Shown here: one piece after another, positions 3,787-8,274 of the stretch
Layout: the number at the start of each line of letters is the position of its first letter
How positions within the stretch are numbered: position 1 is the stretch's first letter
Origin: WHTB01 sp050699035
GTDB taxonomy: Bacteria > Actinomycetota > Actinomycetes > Propionibacteriales > Nocardioidaceae
Length of the DNA stretch: 8,274 bases
Direction of reading: 5' to 3'
NCBI GenBank assembly: GCA_050699035.1
Contig: JBOHDE010000178.1
Location: 1-8,274 of the forward strand
Made by a program: the position numbers and the translations under genes
Notes under the pieces: generated by a model
What the model was told of the DNA's origin: nothing
What the model saw: the letters and a program-made list of their open reading frames with translations, nothing else
Databases searched by the model: none

Positions 3787-6048
3787 TCAGCGGGGTGTGG
3801 GGACCAGGGCGACGCGCACCAGGTCGGCGACGGCCGCGGCCCGTTCGGCGGTCAGCGGTCGGCCGTCCTCGTCGCAGACATAGAACACGTCGACCGCCTG
3901 CGGTCCGAGCGTCTCGACATGGGCGGAGCGGACGTCGACGCCGGTCGCCACCAGCGCCGCGCACACCGCCGACACCAGCCCGCGCCAGTCCCGGTCGCGC
4001 ACCTCGACAACGGTCGCCGACTCGCTGGCGTGGTGCTCGACCGTGACCACCGGTCGGCTTCCCGCCGGGGGAACCAGCCGGTCCCGCGCCTCGAGCCCGC
4101 CGTCGACGATGGCGAGCAGCCGCTGCCGTACCCGCCTAATGTCGACGTCCTCGGCGGCCACCAGCCACCGCGACCAGGCCGCTCCGTCGACCGTGGCCGC
4201 CCGCGCGGAGAGGATTTCCAGCCCGGACAGCGCGAGCGCGGCCGAGACGTCGGACAGCAGGCCGAGCCGGTCCGGCGCCCCGACCTGCACTACGGTGCCG
4301 TCCAGATGGCGCTCCGCCTGGACCACCACCGAGCCGTCCTCGGGCGGCACCGGCCATGCGTCGTCGGCGTGCCGGCGGGCCGCGAGGCCGGCATCACCCG
4401 TGGTCATCGTCGCCCGCGCGACCGACAGCAGCTGGCTCACCAGTCGCGCCCGCCAGGACGTCCAGGCGGCCGGGCCGGTCGCGCGCGCGTCTGCCTCGGT
4501 CAGCGCGGCCAGCAGCTCGAGCGTCTCGGTGTCGCCCGCCTCGTCGGCCACCAGCCGGCCGGTCGCCGGGTCCTGCAGGTCTCGCCGCGTCGCCGTCTCG
4601 GGCAGCAGCAGATGCTCGCGTACGACGCGGGCGACCAGGGTCGCGTCGGCCTCGTCGTACCCCCATCGCCGGGCGATGCCGAGCGCCATCGTCGCGCCGA
4701 CCGCGCAGTGGTCACCGACGCTGCCCTTGCCGATGTCGTGCAGCAGCGCGGCCACCAGGAGCAGGTCGGGCCGGCGTACCCGGTGCAAGAGGCGCGACGC
4801 CTCCACGCAGGTCTCGACCAGGTGCCGGTCGACCGTGAACCGATGCACCGCCGAGGTCGACCGCAGCAGCGTCACCCCCTCCCACTCCGGCAGGATCCGG
4901 TCGACGGCGCCGGACTGCTCGAGGGCGTCCCAGGCACCAACCAGCCCGGGACCGGCGCCGAGCAGCCGCACCAGCAGCCGGCACGCCTCCGCCGGCCAGG
5001 GCGGCGGCAGCGGTGCCGACGTCCGCGCCAGCCGGACCGCGCTCGCCGGTGCCAGAGGCAGGTCGGTCTCGGCGGCAGCCACCGCGGCGCGCAGCAGCAG
5101 CAGCGGGTCACGCTCGGGCCGGGCCCGGCGGTCGAGCACGACCTCTCCGCCGGACACGGCCACGCCGTCGGTAAGCGGCCGCAGGTCGGGGGTCCGTGGC
5201 CGGGTCGCCAGCCGGGTAGCCGGCCGCACCCGGACGTGGTCGACTCGGCGCCAGGTGAGCTGGCTGAGGTACGCGATCCGGCGGCCCAGCGAGCGGACGT
5301 GCCGATCCACGTCGTCGACGCCGAGCAGCGCGCCGACGTCGGCGGTCAGCTCTGGCAGCAGCCGGTCTCCCCCACGCCCGGCGGCCGTGTGCAGGGCGTC
5401 TCGTACCGCCAGCAGCTCGGTGCGGCAGCGCTCGACCTCGGCGTGCGGGACGTCGACCAGCCAGGTGGCGACCAGCCCGCGAAGCACGACGGCGTCGCGG
5501 AGCCCTCCGCGGGACTCCTTCAGGTGGGGTACTGCGGCGTGGGCGAGGTCGCCCGACCGCGCAGCCCGCTCGGCTCCATGGCGGGCCAGCTCGGGCAGCC
5601 GTTCGCGGGCCGACGCGCGCCAGTCGGCCAGCAGCAGTGAGCGGGCCTGCAGCGTGATCGACGGGTCACCCGCGACGTGGCGTGCGTCGAGCAGGCCGAG
5701 CGCAGTACGCAGGTCGGCCGCTGCCGCGTCCCGCATCTGGTCCAGCGTGCGGACCGCGTGGTCGAGGTCGACGCCGTCGTCCCACAGCGGGTACCAGACC
5801 TGCTCGGCCACCCGCGCCGGGTCGACGCCGTCGGCATGCAGCAAGACGACATCGAGGTCGCTGTACGGGGACAGCTCCCGCCGTCCGTACCCGCCGACTG
5901 CGACCAACGCCAGCCCCGGCGGTGCATCGGCACCGTCCAGCAGCTCGCGCAGCCGGGCGTCGGCCGCGTCGGCGCGCTGCTCGCGGCGGACGACGAAGCC
6001 CTGGGACGACACGGCTCGCGGCCGTCCCAGGGCTTCGGTGTCGCTCAC
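3787..6048 (-). CDS. glnD: [Protein-PII] nucleotidyltransferase/nucleotidylyl-removing enzyme GlnD
   Basis: This 753-residue bifunctional enzyme adds a nucleotide to PII when nitrogen is short and removes it when nitrogen is plentiful (uridylylation in proteobacteria, adenylylation in studied actinobacteria). The nucleotidyltransferase domain carries GGYGRRELSPYSDLD at 52-66, with the metal pair Asp64 and Asp66, and KESRGGLRD at 177-185. The HD hydrolase domain has His402, HRFTVDRH (402-409) and LLHDIGKG (435-442, His437-Asp438). Two C-terminal ACT domains for glutamine sensing cover roughly 587-655 and 679-750. All expected domains are intact; the length is at the short end, as in other actinobacteria. 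The start is GTG at 6048, with AAAGGA some 14 bases upstream overlapping the glnK stop, a rather long spacing. It lies 18 bases after glnK and is the last gene of the operon before the hairpin at 3705-3777. Confidence 0.95.
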   Translation of the reverse strand: MSDTEALGRPRAVSSQGFVVRREQRADAADARLRELLDGADAPPGLALVAVGGYGRRELSPYSDLDVVLLHADGVDPARVAEQVWYPLWDDGVDLDHAVRTLDQMRDAAAADLRTALGLLDARHVAGDPSITLQARSLLLADWRASARERLPELARHGAERAARSGDLAHAAVPHLKESRGGLRDAVVLRGLVATWLVDVPHAEVERCRTELLAVRDALHTAAGRGGDRLLPELTADVGALLGVDDVDRHVRSLGRRIAYLSQLTWRRVDHVRVRPATRLATRPRTPDLRPLTDGVAVSGGEVVLDRRARPERDPLLLLRAAVAAAETDLPLAPASAVRLARTSAPLPPPWPAEACRLLVRLLGAGPGLVGAWDALEQSGAVDRILPEWEGVTLLRSTSAVHRFTVDRHLVETCVEASRLLHRVRRPDLLLVAALLHDIGKGSVGDHCAVGATMALGIARRWGYDEADATLVARVVREHLLLPETATRRDLQDPATGRLVADEAGDTETLELLAALTEADARATGPAAWTSWRARLVSQLLSVARATMTTGDAGLAARRHADDAWPVPPEDGSVVVQAERHLDGTVVQVGAPDRLGLLSDVSAALALSGLEILSARAATVDGAAWSRWLVAAEDVDIRRVRQRLLAIVDGGLEARDRLVPPAGSRPVVTVEHHASESATVVEVRDRDWRGLVSAVCAALVATGVDVRSAHVETLGPQAVDVFYVCDEDGRPLTAERAAAVADLVRVALVPTPR

Positions 6049-6066
6049 GCCGGTGATGCGATTCCT

Positions 6067-6405
6067 TTACAGGGCTGCGGAATCGCGTTCGCCGGTGCGT
6101 ACCCGGACGACCGACTCGACGGCGGTCACCCAGACCTTGCCGTCGCCGATCTGGCCGGTGCTGGCACTCTTCGTGACGATGTCCACGATGTCTTCCGCGT
6201 CGGCGTCATCGACCACGATCTCGACCCGGATCTTCGGCAGCAGGGCGACGTCGTACTCAGCACCGCGGTAGACCTCGGTGTGGCCCTTCTGCCGCCCGTA
6301 CCCGCTGGCCTCGGTCACCGTCATCCCGGTGACCCCGAACGTCTCCAGCGCCTCACGGACGTCGTCCCACTTGTGCGGCTTGATCACCGCGGTCACGAGC
6401 TTCAT
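6067..6405 (-). CDS. glnK: Nitrogen regulatory protein PII (GlnK/GlnB)
   Basis: This 112-residue protein is a full-length PII. It begins MKLVTAVIKPHKWDDVREAL. The T-loop runs GYGRQKGHTEVYRGAEYDV (35-53) and keeps Tyr51, the residue modified by GlnD. Gln39 and Lys58 for ligand binding are present. The B-loop TGQIGDGKVWV spans 83-93, and the C-loop has Arg101 and Arg103. As a trimer it senses ATP/ADP and 2-oxoglutarate and inserts its T-loops into the AmtB pores to close them. The ATG overlaps the amtB TGA in an ATGA, so the two genes should be translationally coupled. A GGGAG/AGG stretch sits 6-17 bases upstream within amtB. The linkage to amtB favours the name GlnK over GlnB. The last residues (TGERDSAAL) are a short variable tail. 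Confidence 0.97.
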   Translation of the reverse strand: MKLVTAVIKPHKWDDVREALETFGVTGMTVTEASGYGRQKGHTEVYRGAEYDVALLPKIRVEIVVDDADAEDIVDIVTKSASTGQIGDGKVWVTAVESVVRVRTGERDSAAL

Positions 6406-7847
6406 GCGGACCTGCTCCCTTCGGTGATCTCCTCGCTGGTGCCCGTACCAGCACCAGAGTCGGCGCCGGGTTTGGCGTCGGGGTCAGCCTCAGTATCGGC
6501 TTTCGCCTTTGCCTCGGCCGCTGCCTTGGCCTCGGCGATCGCCCGGGCCGGCTGCGTGGGTACGGTCAGCGGACGCGAGCTGCTGGTGGTCGTGTGCAGG
6601 TCGTACCCGCTCTCCGCGTGCACGGCCAGGTCGATGCCGTCGACCTCGTCGGCCTCCGGGATGCGGAAGCCGACCGTCTTCTGCAGCGCGACCCCGAGGA
6701 CGTAGGTGACGACGAAGGAGTACGCGAGTACGGCGAACGCGCCCACCGTCTGGCGCCACAGCTGGTCGACGCCACCGCCGTAGAAGAGCCCGTCGACACC
6801 CTGCGGCGCGGCGGCCGTGGCGAGGAAGCCGATCGCGATGGTGCCGACCAGCCCACCGACCAGGTGGACACCGACGACGTCGAGCGAGTCGTCGTACCCG
6901 AGCCGGTACTTGAGGCCGACCGCGAGCGCACACAGCACGCCGGCGACCAGACCGAGGACGATCGACCCGACCGGCGAGAGTGCGGAGCCGGCGGGGGTGA
7001 TCGCGACCAGCCCGGCCACCACACCGGACGCGGCGCCGAGCGACGTCGCGTGACCGTCGCGGACCCGCTCGGTGAGGAGCCAGCCGAGCGTCGCGGCAGC
7101 GGTGGCGACCAGCGTGTTGACGAACACGACCGCGGCCGTGTTGTTGGCGCCGAGCGCGGAGCCTGCGTTGAAGCCGAACCAGCCGAACCACAGCAGGCCG
7201 GCGCCGATCATCACCAGCGGCAGGTTGTGCGGCCGCATCGGCTCCTTGCCGAAGCCACGTCGCTTGCCCAGCACGATGGCCAGGGCGAGGGCCGCGGCGC
7301 CGGCGTTGATGTGCACGGCCGTACCCCCGGCGAAGTCGATCGCCGCCAGCGAGTTGGCGATCCAGCCACCGACCACGCTGCCGTCGGCCGAGTCGAACGC
7401 GAACACCCAGTGCGCGACCGGGAAGTAGACGAGGGTGGCCCAGACGCCGGCGAAGATCATCCAGGTACCGAACTTCGCCCGGTCGGCGATCGCCCCCGAG
7501 ATGAGGGCGACGGTGATGATCGCGAACACCGACTGGAAGGCGACGAACGCCATCGCCGGCAGCCCGCCCTCCTCCGACGTGACGTCGGCCATCAGCCCCT
7601 TGAGACCGAGGAACTCGGTGGGGCTGCCGATCAGCCCGCCGCCGACGTCGTTGCCGAACGCCAGCGAGTAGCCGTAGAGAACCCACAGCACGCTGATCAG
7701 AGCAAGCGCTCCGAAGCTCATCATCATCATGTTGAGGACGCTCTTCACGCGGACCATGCCGCCGTAGAACAGCGCGAGGCCGGGTGTCATCAGCAGCACG
7801 AGTGCGGCGCTGGTGAGGACCCAGGCGGTGTCCCCGGTGTTGACCAT
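6402..7847 (-). CDS. amtB: Ammonium transporter Amt/AmtB
   Basis: This 481-residue membrane protein has eleven predicted membrane spans between about residues 9 and 388 and no separate signal peptide. Family signatures are clear. The first span ends in TPGLALFYGGMVR (21-33). Phe108 lies in AFQSVFAIIT. DFAGGTAVHINAG (171-183) holds Asp171 and the first pore His179. WFGWFGFNAGSALG (220-233) and DVVGVHLVGG with the second pore His328 follow. The conserved cytosolic EADEVDGIDLAVHAESGYD stands at 398-416. Beyond it, about 65 extra residues rich in Ala, Lys, Glu and Asp form an unusual tail. The ATG start at 7847 has an excellent ribosome site. It is the first gene of amtB-glnK-glnD. No canonical promoter or clean GlnR box was found upstream. 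Confidence 0.97.
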   Translation of the reverse strand: MVNTGDTAWVLTSAALVLLMTPGLALFYGGMVRVKSVLNMMMMSFGALALISVLWVLYGYSLAFGNDVGGGLIGSPTEFLGLKGLMADVTSEEGGLPAMAFVAFQSVFAIITVALISGAIADRAKFGTWMIFAGVWATLVYFPVAHWVFAFDSADGSVVGGWIANSLAAIDFAGGTAVHINAGAAALALAIVLGKRRGFGKEPMRPHNLPLVMIGAGLLWFGWFGFNAGSALGANNTAAVVFVNTLVATAAATLGWLLTERVRDGHATSLGAASGVVAGLVAITPAGSALSPVGSIVLGLVAGVLCALAVGLKYRLGYDDSLDVVGVHLVGGLVGTIAIGFLATAAAPQGVDGLFYGGGVDQLWRQTVGAFAVLAYSFVVTYVLGVALQKTVGFRIPEADEVDGIDLAVHAESGYDLHTTTSSSRPLTVPTQPARAIAEAKAAAEAKAKADTEADPDAKPGADSGAGTGTSEEITEGSRSA

Positions 7848-8002
7848 GGGGTGACTCCTCCAGGACAGGGGCCGAGCCGCGCCGACGGGACCGCGCTGTC
7901 ACCGGCGGCTGCGAAGCTCGTGACGTGTCCACACCCTGCCGTGACGAGATTTCGCTCGATGCCGTGCGGTGTTGCGGTCGTGTGAAACCCGGTCGGCCCG
8001 TG
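7848..8002. other. Gap upstream of amtB
   Basis: This 155-base gap carries the amtB ribosome site and must hold the operon promoter unless the GNAT gene reads through. I see no convincing -35/-10 pair. CGTGACG occurs twice 21 bases apart (7919-7925 and 7940-7946), and single GTNAC- and GAAAC-like pentamers occur, but not in the 11-base rhythm of a full GlnR box. Confidence 0.4.
7855..7861 (-). promoter_or_regulatory. Strong ribosome binding site of amtB
   Basis: GGAGGAG on the minus strand ends seven bases before the amtB ATG at 7847. It is the best Shine-Dalgarno in the window and fixes the amtB start. Confidence 0.9.
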
Positions 8003-8274
8003 TTACGACGAGGTAAACCGCGCGGGGCGGAGGTCATACCGCACGAAGTCGGCCACCGGCTCGAACCCGATCGCAGCGTAGATCCGGTTGGACGTCGGGT
8101 TGTCGAGCTCGGTGTAGAGGCAGACCTGTGACCCGGTGTCGAGGAGTACGGCGGACACGTGCGCGGTCAGTGCACTCGCGTACCCGGAGCCGCGCTGGTC
8201 CGGAGGGGTGAACACCGGCCCGACCCGGGTCACGCCGAAGGCCGTCACCTGGTGGCCGACCAGGCTCGTCACCC
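8003..8274 (-). CDS. GNAT family N-acetyltransferase, C-terminal part (5' end beyond the window)
   Basis: The frame is open to the right edge, so about 90 C-terminal residues are visible. They contain the acetyl-CoA-binding motif A (RVGPVFTPPDQRGSGYASAL, with Q/R-x-x-G-x-G/A as Q-R-G-S-G-Y-A) and the ending VCLYTELDNPTSNRIYAAIGF, both typical of FR47-like GNAT proteins. The in-frame GTG at 8272 falls inside the conserved domain, so it is unlikely to be the true start. Acceptor substrate unknown. It reads in the same direction as amtB, 155 bases upstream of it. Confidence 0.85.
   Translation of the reverse strand, partial: VTSLVGHQVTAFGVTRVGPVFTPPDQRGSGYASALTAHVSAVLLDTGSQVCLYTELDNPTSNRIYAAIGFEPVADFVRYDLRPARFTSS

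Noticed and set aside
3712..5640. 642-codon plus-strand open frame opposite glnD
   Set aside because: It starts within the long hairpin and runs antisense to intact GlnD domains; nothing in it resembles a known family.
6594..7985. Long plus-strand open frame opposite amtB
   Set aside because: It is antisense to clear transmembrane coding sequence. The composition is Asp/Arg/Glu-rich shadow sequence without domain signatures.
7969..8006. Possible GlnR box upstream of amtB
   Set aside because: On the minus strand GTAAC is followed at 11-base steps by CGACC, CACAC and AACAC. Only the first pentamer fits the GTNAC/GAAAC pattern, and it overlaps the GNAT stop codon.

Overview
The window looks like chromosome from a high-GC actinobacterium. 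Coding DNA is roughly 73-78% GC by hand count of sample lines. Two gene sets typical of that phylum are present: the SOS mutasome genes imuA'-imuB-dnaE2, and the nitrogen operon amtB-glnK-glnD. Sequence style suggests Nocardioidaceae or a relative, but that is inference only.

Layout, left to right: (1) bases 1-154, minus strand, hold the first 51 codons of dnaE2, which runs off the left edge. (2) A 495-base gap, 155-649, has no convincing gene and is packed with short repeats and two hairpins. (3) imuB (650-2203) and imuA' (2205-2957), minus strand, are one base apart. They are driven by a clear SOS promoter whose LexA box sits inside the spacer between -35 and -10; the mRNA is probably leaderless. 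(4) The gap 2958-3298 holds that promoter, an inverted copy of a repeat from the first gap, and two nearly identical AT-rich palindromes 52 bp apart. (5) A lone plus-strand VOC/glyoxalase-like gene (3299-3688) has clearly lower GC than its neighbours. (6) A long, almost perfect hairpin (3705-3777) fills the space between the convergent VOC gene and glnD. (7) Minus strand, transcribed amtB -> glnK -> glnD: ammonium transporter, PII signal protein and PII-modifying enzyme, tightly packed with a 4-base ATGA overlap between amtB and glnK. (8) A 155-base gap, then the C-terminal part of a GNAT acetyltransferase entering from the right edge.

The mutasome proteins are expected to act together after DNA damage. 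LexA is released, ImuA' and ImuB are made, and ImuB links the error-prone polymerase DnaE2 to the replication clamp. DnaE2 is separated here from its partners by repeats and a strong hairpin, with no LexA box visible in front of it, so its control is an open question. In the nitrogen operon, AmtB imports ammonium, GlnK senses 2-oxoglutarate/ATP/ADP and plugs AmtB, and GlnD modifies GlnK at the T-loop Tyr51.

I do not see a wholly new multi-gene system. The unexpected content is the density and variety of palindromic elements in the gaps around the SOS genes and the VOC gene.
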